From IMG/VR virus record IMGVR_UViG_3300008110_000503, positions 1 through 21,205 of that record: a stretch of 21,205 bases of DNA. One strand, given 5' to 3'. Within the stretch, counting starts at the first letter, position 1, and each line of letters begins with the position of its first letter. This DNA is from a virus. The notes beneath the pieces are model-generated. The model saw nothing but the letters and a program-made list of their open reading frames with translations, did no database searches and was not told the DNA's origin. The translations under genes were made by a program, and so were the position numbers. Shown in pieces: positions 1 to 6,712 of the stretch.

Positions 1-1526
1 TTGGTAAGCTCACTTGACCCTATCCCGGCGTAGGCGAGATCGTAGAGGATCGTAGACCCCTGCCCCTCCTTGGGTGGCTTGGGGGTGTGATGCATTACCA
101 TCCATGTCACACCCGTCGCCACACTGATCGGGTTTAGGCAATGCCGCAGGAACATGGTCATGTTCTCTTGGGCAAGCGCATCCCCGCCCATGAAGGACAG
201 GAGCGGATCGATCCAGCATAGGTCGGGACGGTGCAGCCCGATGAGGGACGCAGCCATCTTGGCGAACTCCGGTCCCGTCTTGGTACAGTCGCGGACGATG
301 ACCACGTTATCCAGAATCTGCTTGGTCTCATCCTCGTTCAGGTTGAGCGTACCCTTGAGGTGGCGCAGCACGCCTTGAGCCATTTCCGCCACGTCGCCCA
401 GATCGTTCTCGGCTTGGATGAGTAGCGACCGCAGCGGCTTCTTGGGCGAGATGCCAAGGAAGCTTCTGCCTAGCGCCCACGTCATCATGGCCTGCAAGCA
501 CAGCGTTGACTTGCCCAAGCCCGATCCGCCAACCCACAGGCACGACCCGCCCTTGCATAACCAGCGGTTGCCGAGCAGGCAGTCGTTGTCCGAGCCGGCA
601 TCGAAGTTGAGGATGTCATCCCACGGCGTTGGCTGCGGAAGATTCATGGTCTCCATGTGTGCCTTCCACTCGCTCCACCCAGACCTGCCCGTATTGGATG
701 CGAGCAGCGCCTGATGGCCGTTCTTCAGTTTGCGCGGCGCCCCGGGGAGGCGGGACAGTCTGGACGCATCCTTGTTCTTGGGATCGATATCGAACTGCGA
801 CATCTTGGAGTACAGGTAGGCAACGCGCTCGGCATACTCCTGCGCGTTCTTGGCGTCCACCTTGACCCAAGCATGCACCGATCGGTGGCCTGAATGGATG
901 ATGACCGAGCAGGGCAACTCGAGCGTGTTGACGATCGCCCACTGCTCTTCCATGGTACCGCTATCAAACTCAATCAGGGCGTGCCTGAAATCCTTTACAT
1001 CCTCTGCCTTGCGGGACTCGCCCACGGGATTGATGCATACGTACGCACCGACGTACGCATCCGGTAGCTCGACCCCGGCATGGAACTTATGCAGCCACTC
1101 CTCCCGGGTCATGATGGTTCCCTTGCCGTTGGGGCGCTCGCCATCCTCATGCCCGACCGCGCCCACGATGCAGATCCGTTCCCCCTCCTTGAATGCGGTC
1201 AACAGAAACTTGCGGACATCATCGGAGTTGTCCGAAGGCTTGGGGCAAGGCTCAATCTCGATCTTGAGCGGCTTGAATGGATTGATATAACTATGCGGCG
1301 TGATCGGCTGGCGGGCGCTACGCCTGAATGCCGACGTGATCGCGGCCCGGATCTCGCTCTCCTTCAGCCCGCTTGACTCGGCCGCAGGCGACAGCTTCGC
1401 CATCGCCTCGGCCTCGGTGCCGCCAGCGTCCCTGATTTGTTGTGCGGCGAGGAATAGCTCTTGGTTACGTTCGCCTTCCTGCGCCCCGTTACGGATGAAT
1501 TGCTCTGTTCTGCTCGGTAGTTTCAT
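1..1526 (-). CDS. Primase-helicase: AEP-type primase fused to RepA-like AAA+ ATPase (C-terminus cut by window edge)
   Basis: The frame stays open to the left edge, giving 508 visible residues without a stop, so the gene's 3' end is outside. Residues about 183-266 look like an archaeo-eukaryotic primase core: EFD (186-188), SGHRSVH (212-218, the SxH motif), an FDIDP acidic patch near 245-249, and RLSRLPGAPR (256-265). Residues about 320-508 look like a RepA/DnaB-type hexameric helicase: Walker A GGSGLGKST (333-341), QAEN (371-374), Walker B LCWIDP (436-441), MVMHHTPKP (477-485), then YAGIGSSELT, as RepA-like ATPases have before their arginine-bearing segment. The expected role is priming and unwinding at the phage replication fork, functionally like T7 gp4 but from a different primase fold. 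An AAAGGAAA Shine-Dalgarno lies just before the ATG. The ATPase call is strong. The primase call is good, but its activity is inferred. Confidence 0.85.
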   Translation of the reverse strand, partial: MKLPSRTEQFIRNGAQEGERNQELFLAAQQIRDAGGTEAEAMAKLSPAAESSGLKESEIRAAITSAFRRSARQPITPHSYINPFKPLKIEIEPCPKPSDNSDDVRKFLLTAFKEGERICIVGAVGHEDGERPNGKGTIMTREEWLHKFHAGVELPDAYVGAYVCINPVGESRKAEDVKDFRHALIEFDSGTMEEQWAIVNTLELPCSVIIHSGHRSVHAWVKVDAKNAQEYAERVAYLYSKMSQFDIDPKNKDASRLSRLPGAPRKLKNGHQALLASNTGRSGWSEWKAHMETMNLPQPTPWDDILNFDAGSDNDCLLGNRWLCKGGSCLWVGGSGLGKSTLCLQAMMTWALGRSFLGISPKKPLRSLLIQAENDLGDVAEMAQGVLRHLKGTLNLNEDETKQILDNVVIVRDCTKTGPEFAKMAASLIGLHRPDLCWIDPLLSFMGGDALAQENMTMFLRHCLNPISVATGVTWMVMHHTPKPPKEGQGSTILYDLAYAGIGSSELT

Positions 1527-1595
1527 TTGTGTTTCCTTTCTTTATTGGTTTCTTCGACATCATGTGTGCGTTCGTTTACATGTCATTTGAAAAGC

Positions 1596-1673
1596 ATGCC
1601 GGTGATTCAAGGGGTGAACACACCTTCAGGAGGACAACCCGTCGCAGGATCTCCCTGCGCACCACTCCGGCAT
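1596..1673 (-). other. Structured intergenic element, cloverleaf-like, 78 nt
   Basis: This is the largest gene-free gap (1527-1677) and no ORF in it is convincing. A perfect 7-bp inverted repeat, ATGCCGG at 1596-1602 and CCGGCAT at 1667-1673, encloses a GGTG-AACA-CACC hairpin (1613-1624) and a CGCAGG-ATCTC-CCTGCG hairpin (1643-1659). The size and enclosing 7-bp stem recall a tRNA, and the minus strand even begins GCCGGAGTGGT, but no proper anticodon arm or T loop can be drawn. It sits between the GT9 gene and the primase-helicase gene, so it could process, stabilise or attenuate the operon mRNA. Strand is assumed from the operon direction. Confidence 0.35.
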
Positions 1674-1677
1674 TAAA

Positions 1678-2775
1678 TTATCCATTCAACTCCACCGCCT
1701 TCTTGGCCGCATCGACGATGTCTTGGGCGTTGATATGACGCAGCGCGTTACACCAGTATTGCGTACCCTTGGTCTTGTTGGTCGCGTCCTTGCACATCTG
1801 CTGCGGCAAGCCCGCATGTGGACGGCACGGGCTATGCGGGCAGGTGTCAGGCTTGAACACCGACACGTTGCGCGGGTAGTAGGTCATACGATCATCAGGA
1901 TGGTAGCTGCCCCATAAGGACACACAAGGCGTGTCCAAGCCGGCAGCGACGTGGTTGATCGAACTGTCCGGCGCCACGACGAAATCCGCATTGCTCACGA
2001 TCGGGAACAGCGAGCGGAACTGCTTGGTTGAATTGAAAAGGTCGATCACTCTTGGATGGTCTACCTTAAAATTGTTTGAGTTGTCTAGCCCAATAATCAC
2101 CGCCTTGTGATTGGGGAAAGCCTCGAGCAATGCCAGCACGGCTTCCTGTCCCTGCTTGGGCGGGTAGGTTCGGGTAGGCCCGGAACTGCTGACGTGGTAG
2201 GCGAAGAAGTCTCCCTTGATCGGCCACTTGCCCATCTCGATCAATTCCTTGTGGTCCGGCTCGATCAAGTACAGGTGCGGCCGCTTATACTTTGGATCAA
2301 CGTCGCCGGCATTCATCCAAGTGTAGATGCGGTCATAACAGTTGCCCGGGCCTGTACCAAGCTTGGTGTTTCCAACCTGACCGCTGAACAGGTCGTCGGT
2401 CGGTACGTGCGCGTCATACGAATCCCACGCCTCAAGCGTTGCCGGAAGTGGAAGAAGTCTGGCGCCTAGTCCTGCATATAGGGCTAGGTTGCGCGCGGGT
2501 GCGTATACGTCCACCACGCCACCAGACTCCTGTACAAGATAATGCACGATCGCGGTGGTGATGACTGCGTCACCGATCGCCCCGGCACGGTACACGGCGG
2601 TTGCCCCTCCGGTCGAGCGGCCCGGGTAGTACGGCTTGATCTTATGCGGACACGGCACCGACGTCTTGAATAGCTCGCCCGTCAGTTCGTCGGGCAACAT
2701 ATAGGTTGTGCGCGGCCAGAGGTTATTGTCATCGATGCGATGAACACCGGGTGTTTCGTTCTTCCATAATTTCAT
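1678..2775 (-). CDS. Glycosyltransferase family 9 (heptosyltransferase-like)
   Basis: A 365-aa protein, the usual length for the ADP-heptose:LPS heptosyltransferase family (GT-B fold). The N-terminal Rossmann half opens with RAGAIGDAVITTAIVHYL (63-80), matching the family's glycine-rich acceptor-side loop. The C-terminal half carries SNADFVVAPDSSINHVAAG (261-279) and CVSLWGS (284-290), the nucleotide-sugar-binding signature. Four cysteines near the C-terminus (312, 317, 328, 342) could bind a metal or form disulfides; a Cys cluster there is common in GT9. Family members transfer heptose or related sugars to lipopolysaccharide core. In a phage it may alter the host surface or decorate another acceptor, which cannot be told from sequence. 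The AGGGAGGATATC Shine-Dalgarno region is strong. It lies 15 nt after the HTH gene, in the same operon. Confidence 0.88.
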   Translation of the reverse strand: MKLWKNETPGVHRIDDNNLWPRTTYMLPDELTGELFKTSVPCPHKIKPYYPGRSTGGATAVYRAGAIGDAVITTAIVHYLVQESGGVVDVYAPARNLALYAGLGARLLPLPATLEAWDSYDAHVPTDDLFSGQVGNTKLGTGPGNCYDRIYTWMNAGDVDPKYKRPHLYLIEPDHKELIEMGKWPIKGDFFAYHVSSSGPTRTYPPKQGQEAVLALLEAFPNHKAVIIGLDNSNNFKVDHPRVIDLFNSTKQFRSLFPIVSNADFVVAPDSSINHVAAGLDTPCVSLWGSYHPDDRMTYYPRNVSVFKPDTCPHSPCRPHAGLPQQMCKDATNKTKGTQYWCNALRHINAQDIVDAAKKAVELNG

Positions 2776-2790
2776 GGCTTGATATCCTCC

Positions 2791-3135
2791 CTAAACGTAT
2801 TTAGCCCGCCAGTTGTTTTTCTGGGCATACTGGACCGAGCGCCTGTCGCACTTCCAAGCACGGGCAATCGCGCTGATGCTCATGCCCATGAGGTGCTGCT
2901 GCTGCCATACGGCGTAGCGACGGGCTACGGTTTCTGGAAGCTTGTTGCCCTTGACTGATCTGTCCACCTTGAGGTCGTCGGGTATGACCGGCGCATCCGG
3001 CTTGCCATTGACCGCAAGCATGATGTCCTCAAGGCGTTTCCTTGTGACAAATAATTCCTGCTTGATGGCGACCAGCGTGGCCTCCATCACGGTTAGCCTC
3101 TCAGCTAGAACCTGTTCGCTTTCTTTCGTGTTCAT
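2791..3135 (-). CDS. Small helix-turn-helix DNA-binding protein with coiled-coil N-terminus
   Basis: A 114-aa protein. Residues about 5-42 are a heptad-rich amphipathic helix, probably a coiled coil used for oligomerisation. Residues about 67-110 form a predicted helical domain with a helix-turn-helix: the turn region MSISAIARAWKCDRRSVQYA (85-104) has the spacing of recombinase-like or sigma-region-4-like HTHs, followed by a basic tail. It could be a regulator or an origin or pac-site binding protein; the HTH is visible but the role is inferred. A small terminase subunit is an alternative, but no large terminase gene is nearby. The start overlaps the end of the preceding 64-aa gene by 35 nt and follows an AAAGAG ribosome-binding stretch. 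Confidence 0.7.
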   Translation of the reverse strand: MNTKESEQVLAERLTVMEATLVAIKQELFVTRKRLEDIMLAVNGKPDAPVIPDDLKVDRSVKGNKLPETVARRYAVWQQQHLMGMSISAIARAWKCDRRSVQYAQKNNWRAKYV

Positions 3136-3295
3136 CTCTTTGGATTTCCTTTGCTATGAGGAGCGACGCATCCACCTGCGCGATGATCGCCCTTAGTTTG
3201 TTTATCATCAGGTGGTCCGCCTCATCCCTGCGCTTCACAAGCTTGCGCCGGGATGAGGACAGCATGTCCACCAACCAATCGATCTTCTGGCTCAA
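3101..3295 (-). CDS. Hypothetical small helical protein, 64 aa
   Basis: Not recognised. The protein is almost wholly alpha-helical in appearance and highly charged, with basic patches SSRRKLVKRR and ERKRTGSS. Its start codon overlaps the preceding 63-aa gene's stop in the ATGA manner, which supports translation by coupling, and its end overlaps the HTH gene's start. Charge and size would suit a nucleic-acid-associated accessory protein, but nothing more can be said. Confidence 0.55.
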   Translation of the reverse strand: MSQKIDWLVDMLSSSRRKLVKRRDEADHLMINKLRAIIAQVDASLLIAKEIQRDEHERKRTGSS

Positions 3296-3483
3296 GACGT
3301 GCGGATGCGAAAGGTTTTCGGATACCGCCGGCTCGGCTTGCTTTTCCCTGCGGCGGATAGCGCGATCGCCAACACCTGACTACGGGATCGCGGCTTGCCG
3401 CCGGCACCCCGGGCGCTGCCCTTCTTGCGGTTGTCCGCCATCAGTTCCTTGATGTTCTTACCTACGTTCTTACCTAGTGGCAT
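3292..3483 (-). CDS. Small basic protein, DUF6496-like
   Basis: A 63-aa, strongly basic protein. The N-terminal MPLGKNVGKNIKELM followed by a Gly/Arg/Lys-rich linker and QVLAIALSAAGKSKPSRR resembles the small DUF6496-type proteins common in phages, whose hallmark is a Lys/Arg region followed by (Q/K)xxAIALSxAGKS. The function of that family is unknown to me; it may bind nucleic acid. Start chosen from the clear AGGAGGTAGGCC Shine-Dalgarno before ATG. The stop overlaps the next start by ATGA. Confidence 0.68.
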   Translation of the reverse strand: MPLGKNVGKNIKELMADNRKKGSARGAGGKPRSRSQVLAIALSAAGKSKPSRRYPKTFRIRTS

Positions 3484-3494
3484 GGCCTACCTCC

Positions 3495-4091
3495 TTATGC
3501 TGTTTCTTCCCCCACGACCCCGTCGAACGGTTGTTCTTCGGCGTGGAAGGTTTTCGTTTGTACCCTAAGCCATGTGGGTTTGGCAAGGGAATTCTTTCCG
3601 GTGAAAGACGCCTCCTTGAACATGACGTTGTTCCCCGGGACGCAAGTGATGCGGCCGTTGGCAAGCTCGATGAAGTGATGCGACTTTGTTTGGCTAGGCT
3701 CCATGCTATAAGCGTCACCATAAGGCTCGGCCGTGAACATGTACGATCCCTGCATCCAAACCTGCCGTGACGCCAGCCACACCTGACAGTCCAGTTCGCG
3801 CAGGTAGTCATACTCGATCGTGGTGAAGTTCCAGCCGAAACAATCCCAGCGTTGCGCGTCGCCCAAGGTCCACGGCTCTTCCGTTCCGCCCGGGAATGCG
3901 AGCGCATGCAGGGGCAGCCCACGGTACAGGGCGCCGCACTTGAGCATGACGGTGCATCCCCAAGCCCGGTGCGGCACCGAGTATAACCCGAACCAGACCG
4001 CATCCTCCCATCCCTGCTCCTTACCCTGAGAGCAGAATTGGCGGTCCACCATGACGTACTGATGGCGCGGTAGGTTTGAGGCGAAGGTCAT
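3495..4091 (-). CDS. Conserved-looking phage hypothetical protein, 198 aa
   Basis: No domain can be named confidently. The protein is rich in Trp, Tyr, Phe and Cys and looks globular and mostly beta, with a segment GALYRGLPLHALAF (about 83-96 from the internal ATG) and a later acidic/aromatic region with PYGDAYSMEPSQTKSH. I recall similar architectures in phages of proteobacteria, always uncharacterised. A GTG 15 nt upstream would give 203 aa, but the ATG at 4091 overlaps the stop of a 26-aa ORF as ATGA, so I prefer it. The overlapping 177-aa minus-strand frame (3470-4003) is Ser/Arg-rich noise. Confidence 0.72.
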   Translation of the reverse strand: MTFASNLPRHQYVMVDRQFCSQGKEQGWEDAVWFGLYSVPHRAWGCTVMLKCGALYRGLPLHALAFPGGTEEPWTLGDAQRWDCFGWNFTTIEYDYLRELDCQVWLASRQVWMQGSYMFTAEPYGDAYSMEPSQTKSHHFIELANGRITCVPGNNVMFKEASFTGKNSLAKPTWLRVQTKTFHAEEQPFDGVVGEETA

Positions 4092-4168
4092 TTGCGGTCC
4101 ATCCACATTGCCAATAGCGCAACGCCAATGGCGAACATAAGCATTTCGTTTGGTCCTATATCAATCAT
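4088..4168 (-). CDS. 26-aa single-span membrane microprotein
   Basis: A tiny ORF with N-terminal MIDIGPNE, one hydrophobic helix (MLMFAIGVALLAMWM) and a charged DRK end. It starts within the stop region of the upstream 160-aa gene (the two overlap by 8 nt) and its TGA overlaps the next gene's ATG as ATGA, so both ends look translationally coupled. A GGAG lies 10 nt before the ATG. The topology fits an N-out/C-in or signal-anchor microprotein such as a holin-like, superinfection-exclusion or inhibitor peptide; the function is unknown. It fills the only gap between its neighbours. Confidence 0.55.
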   Translation of the reverse strand: MIDIGPNEMLMFAIGVALLAMWMDRK

Positions 4169-4625
4169 GTAGTTTTAACTCCGATAGGGGTTTGAGATTG
4201 GCGTGCGGCACAAAGAAGCAAGGCGGGTGTTGGCTGAACCTGTACTCATCCTTCTTGCCATCCTCGGCGTGAATCCATCCATGAATCGTATAGTCCGGGC
4301 AGCGGCCGGATACCGACACAACGATCCCGGTGTCGTCCGGTCGTATCTTGAGATCCTTCCGGCTCGACCACCGTACCTCTAGGTTGGTGTTTTCGATGTC
4401 AGGCACATGAAACGTGTTGACCCCGAATCCCCAATAGATCCCCAGCGTTTTGGCAACCGCAAGCTCGGCGTGTGCGGCCTCGATATGATATCCCCATAGC
4501 TCGCCAACCACCTTCTCGGGGAATCTGGGGTTACGGCGCATATAGCTCGCTTCCGCATTCCTGCGCATGCCAACGTATCCTGCGACCAGAATCTCGTTGG
4601 CGGTGAGCGTGACGTTTATCTCCAT
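4161..4625 (-). CDS. Hypothetical phage protein, possibly a degenerate PD-(D/E)XK-type fold
   Basis: About 154 aa from the ATG at 4625; a second ATG at 4643 would add six residues (MDHGAG). I prefer the former because it overlaps the 2OG gene by only 10 nt. An N-terminal helical part (AHAELAVAKTLGIYWGFG) leads into strand-like VPDIENTNLEVRW, then DLKIRPDDTGIVVSVSG and YTIHGWIHAEDGK. The order of helix, PDI...EVR and the following strands resembles nuclease-like phage proteins of the PD-(D/E)XK superfamily, but the usual (D/E)xK lysine is replaced by Arg in EVR, so activity is doubtful. It could also be a purely structural small fold. Confidence 0.65.
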   Translation of the reverse strand: MEINVTLTANEILVAGYVGMRRNAEASYMRRNPRFPEKVVGELWGYHIEAAHAELAVAKTLGIYWGFGVNTFHVPDIENTNLEVRWSSRKDLKIRPDDTGIVVSVSGRCPDYTIHGWIHAEDGKKDEYRFSQHPPCFFVPHANLKPLSELKLHD

Positions 4626-5197
4626 GCCGGCCCCGTGATCCATGCCACCAGCGCCCAGCGCGTACCGAGCAGTGGTGCCTTGGCCTTATGCTTAATCCAA
4701 GATGGGAAGAAGTTTGCCGACCCCTGATGCGTCGACTTTTCTACGCCATGCCAATCCGCCTCGACGCATAGCCCGCCGCCGACGTAATCCTCCGGCCGGG
4801 ACAGGTTCACTACGCATGTCATCTTGCGGTCGCTGCCGTCGTAGGTATCGAAATGCCATTTGAACTTCTGGAGCGGCCTGTACCTAAGCACCTGCAACTG
4901 CTGCATGTCCGATATGTCGAACCTGTAGTGTTCATTGTTAACCTCGGATACAACCGCTGCCAGATAATTATATACCCACTGGAAGTGCGGCGACTTGGGC
5001 AACCAGCATGACGCGCAGGTGCGGGTGCGGCTTGTCACGCGGCTGCCGTCCTTGGCAAGCACGGGCGCCCGGGTCATGCCGATGATCTCGGCGTCTCGGA
5101 TAATCATCTCGCACTGCGAGCGGGTGAATACTTCTGGGACCGTTACGGCCGTCAGGATCTTTTGCTTAAACGCTGCTTCTTGATTTGTGGTGTGCAT
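4616..5197 (-). CDS. 2OG-Fe(II) oxygenase (prolyl 4-hydroxylase-like)
   Basis: A 193-aa protein, typical in length for phage dioxygenases. The metal-binding facial triad is visible as HFD (H115, D117) and the distal H170 in FPSWIKHKA; R180 in LGTRWALVAWITGP matches the residue that holds the 2-oxoglutarate carboxylate. The surrounding LQVLRYRPLQKFKWHFDTYDG and the later GGLCVEADWHG fit the double-stranded beta-helix of the P4H/PKHD group. Such enzymes couple 2-oxoglutarate decarboxylation to hydroxylation of a substrate, here unknown (protein, base or small molecule). An AAAGGAGACAAGAA stretch before the ATG is one of the strongest ribosome-binding sites in the window. The C-terminus overlaps the next gene. 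Confidence 0.88.
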   Translation of the reverse strand: MHTTNQEAAFKQKILTAVTVPEVFTRSQCEMIIRDAEIIGMTRAPVLAKDGSRVTSRTRTCASCWLPKSPHFQWVYNYLAAVVSEVNNEHYRFDISDMQQLQVLRYRPLQKFKWHFDTYDGSDRKMTCVVNLSRPEDYVGGGLCVEADWHGVEKSTHQGSANFFPSWIKHKAKAPLLGTRWALVAWITGPAWR

Positions 5198-5391
5198 TTC
5201 TTGTCTCCTTTTGCAAATGCCTCAATCGCCTTCCTCATGGCGTATGCGGCAAGCTCCTGTCTGTCATACTTGATTTGATTGAAGCCGATATGCGCGAGCC
5301 TGTCTATTGTCTGGTCGTCCATGTCGAGATCAAGCTCGACCATGCTTACCTTGCGCTCACCCAGAATCTTTACCTGTCCCAATTTTGCCAC
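5152..5391 (-). CDS. Hypothetical small acidic/helical protein, 79 aa
   Basis: Starts with GTG preceded by GGAGG about 10 nt upstream. An internal ATG at 5343 (MVELDLDMDDQTIDRLAHIG) also has an AAGGT site, so the shorter 63-aa form is possible. The core, DDQTIDRLAHIGFNQIKYDR followed by QELAAYAMRKAIEAF, resembles a small conserved phage family with an acidic strand followed by two helices. No function known to me. The last 46 nt overlap the oxygenase gene, and the first codons overlap the end of the 54-aa membrane ORF. Confidence 0.6.
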   Translation of the reverse strand: MAKLGQVKILGERKVSMVELDLDMDDQTIDRLAHIGFNQIKYDRQELAAYAMRKAIEAFAKGDKKCTPQIKKQRLSKRS

Positions 5392-5534
5392 TGTGTCCGC
5401 TCCTCCCTGATCCTGTCAAATAGCCATAGGATAAACCCCACCGCACCGGCAATGATGGATAGGACTACCGCAAACATAATAATAATTGCGGCCACGTTTA
5501 CCGACATCTCGAGTATGGTTTTAATTAGTTCCAT
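5370..5534 (-). CDS. 54-aa single-span membrane protein
   Basis: An ORF in the gap between the 103-aa and 79-aa genes. After a short N-terminus (MELIKTILEMS) comes a long hydrophobic helix, about residues 13-39 (NVAAIIIMFAVVLSIIAG...ILWLF), then a basic/acidic cytoplasmic-looking tail DRIREERTQWQNWDR. It overlaps the upstream gene end by 14 nt and the downstream gene start by 22 nt, as its neighbours do. A weak AAGAAG site precedes the ATG. Positive-inside charge predicts N-out/C-in topology. Could be a pinholin-like, exclusion or membrane-anchoring protein; no sequence family recognised. Confidence 0.6.
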   Translation of the reverse strand: MELIKTILEMSVNVAAIIIMFAVVLSIIAGAVGFILWLFDRIREERTQWQNWDR

Positions 5535-5832
5535 GATTCTTCTTTATTACACGATTGAGGGTTGCTTGGTCAATATCTATCCCGGCCACCTTGCACCAGA
5601 ACAGGATCACGCCATTAGAGAAATCGTCCACAAGCTTCCTGACAGACTCAACTCGGCGGTAGCAATTGCAGTCCCTGACGTTCTTGCTTCTTGCACCTGT
5701 CGGTTGTATCCCATTCAGGATGCCTCGTCTCTGTAGCATCCTTATGTCGTCGATTGCGCGGATGACTATTTCCCCGGCAAGCTGCTGGATTCTTGCGTCG
5801 TAATCCCCCGATGTTAATTGCGTCGAGACCAT
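5521..5832 (-). CDS. Hypothetical phage protein, 103 aa
   Basis: Starts at the ATG at 5832 (MVSTQLTSGDYDAR), preceded by purine-rich AGGAAAGAACAAAAAGAA; an ATG at 5886 would add 18 residues but overlaps the previous gene by 73 nt and has no ribosome-binding site. The helical body ends in a Phe/Trp/Leu-rich helix and GIDIDQATLNRVIKK. The arrangement of a helix with two arginines, a small linker, then an F...WC..AGID.D...RVI tail recalls a small helical phage family often found beside regulatory genes. No function can be assigned. Confidence 0.6.
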   Translation of the reverse strand: MVSTQLTSGDYDARIQQLAGEIVIRAIDDIRMLQRRGILNGIQPTGARSKNVRDCNCYRRVESVRKLVDDFSNGVILFWCKVAGIDIDQATLNRVIKKNHGTN

Positions 5833-6050
5833 TTCTTTTTGTTCTTTCCTGAGCGGTCCTGACACCAAACCGCATACATGTTCCATAATTCTGCCGCATC
5901 CCTAGCGGCATCCTTTGTGTCAAACTCGTCATCGATCGGTGGCAATCCGTTTGGCGGTACCGCGCCCCATAGTCTTGGGCCTATCGGTTTGCCCATCATA
6001 GTCTCAAGCTTGTACTTGCCGTTTGCCTGAACAACTCGCACCGGTGTCAT
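5814..6050 (-). CDS. Hypothetical small protein, 78 aa
   Basis: Not recognised. The start overlaps the GT8 stop as ATGA and follows GAGGAAGAG. The N-terminal part looks like a short beta hairpin (VRVVQANGKYKLETMMGKPIG), a single helix AARDAAELWNMYAVW follows, and the last ten residues (SGKNKKKWSRRN) are strongly basic. The pattern of a tiny strand-helix domain with basic tail is common in phage accessory proteins that act on host nucleic-acid machinery, but that is inference only. Confidence 0.6.
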   Translation of the reverse strand: MTPVRVVQANGKYKLETMMGKPIGPRLWGAVPPNGLPPIDDEFDTKDAARDAAELWNMYAVWCQDRSGKNKKKWSRRN

Positions 6051-6712
6051 CGTATCTCTTCCTCAAGCTTCTTAATGTCCGACTCAATCTGCGTCCTAAG
6101 CTTGCTCATATCGTTCGATTGTCCGGCGTAGTGAATCATGTATGCGTCATGGTAACGATTGAGACCGAAGTGCTGCTCGACGCTGGTCATGCAGTTGTAG
6201 ACCGGGTCAAGTTCCTGAAGGTCCAGATCGCACAGATGCGCCATGATGTTCATCCATGTCTGCTCGGCAAAGTGATTGGGAAACAATCCGATGGGCGGCT
6301 GGGCGAAGATCCCGGCAACTTCTTTTGTCGCCACAAAGACCCCGGTGTTGACATAGAATCGCGGGTCGATCTTGTAACCAAAAGCTTTCGCTAGGGCAGC
6401 CATCCCCGGTTTTCGGTCGAGATATGACCCCTCGTCGAAAGCGCAGAACTTCTCGACATCCTTGGAGATATCCGGGCAGTCCAGCGCAACCAGCACATCA
6501 GCATCAAGGAAGGTGACGACATCGTAGCCCTTGGTCGTCATCAGGTGCGGGATAATCAGCTTGCTGTACTGCACCGGATGCGCCAGCGGCTTCTCGATGG
6601 AGATGAAGTCCTGTTCGTGCCTGCGGCAATACTCCTCCATGCGCGGCTTGGTAAGCTTGAGAACCTCCAGCCAATCGTCACCTAAAGCCTGAGTAAGTAC
6701 GACCTTCTTCAT
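6047..6712 (-). CDS. Glycosyltransferase family 8-like (GT-A fold)
   Basis: A 221-aa protein. Metal and nucleotide-sugar binding DAD is at residues 70-72 within VVTFLDADVLVAL; then RFYVNTGVFVATKE (118-131, NTG motif), HFAEQTWMN (147-155) and HYAGQ (194-198). This order (DxD, NTG, EQ, H..G) is the GT8 pattern, seen in glycogenin- and LgtC-like enzymes that move glucose or galactose from UDP-sugars. An ATG 12 nt upstream (MRDGMKK) exists; the chosen one at 6712 overlaps the preceding stop as ATGA. The protein may add sugar to host glycans, phage protein or modified DNA. The C-terminal helix KLRTQIESDIKKLEEEIR is probably a coiled coil. Confidence 0.82.
   Translation of the reverse strand: MKKVVLTQALGDDWLEVLKLTKPRMEEYCRRHEQDFISIEKPLAHPVQYSKLIIPHLMTTKGYDVVTFLDADVLVALDCPDISKDVEKFCAFDEGSYLDRKPGMAALAKAFGYKIDPRFYVNTGVFVATKEVAGIFAQPPIGLFPNHFAEQTWMNIMAHLCDLDLQELDPVYNCMTSVEQHFGLNRYHDAYMIHYAGQSNDMSKLRTQIESDIKKLEEEIR

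Noticed and set aside
1596-1673. Canonical tRNA gene
   Set aside because: The closing stem and length fit, but no anticodon stem-loop or GTTC-type T loop with proper pairing can be drawn.
1529-1677. Small protein genes in the spacer between primase-helicase and GT9
   Set aside because: Only frames of 8 to 24 codons exist, with no coupled start or hydrophobic or repeated pattern.
3470-4003. 177-aa open frame on minus strand overlapping the 198-aa gene
   Set aside because: Ser/Arg/Cys-rich translation without structure; the other frame has balanced composition and coupling to neighbours at both ends.
5185-5736. 183-aa plus-strand open frame
   Set aside because: Antisense to several overlapping minus-strand genes; no ribosome-binding site and low-quality composition.
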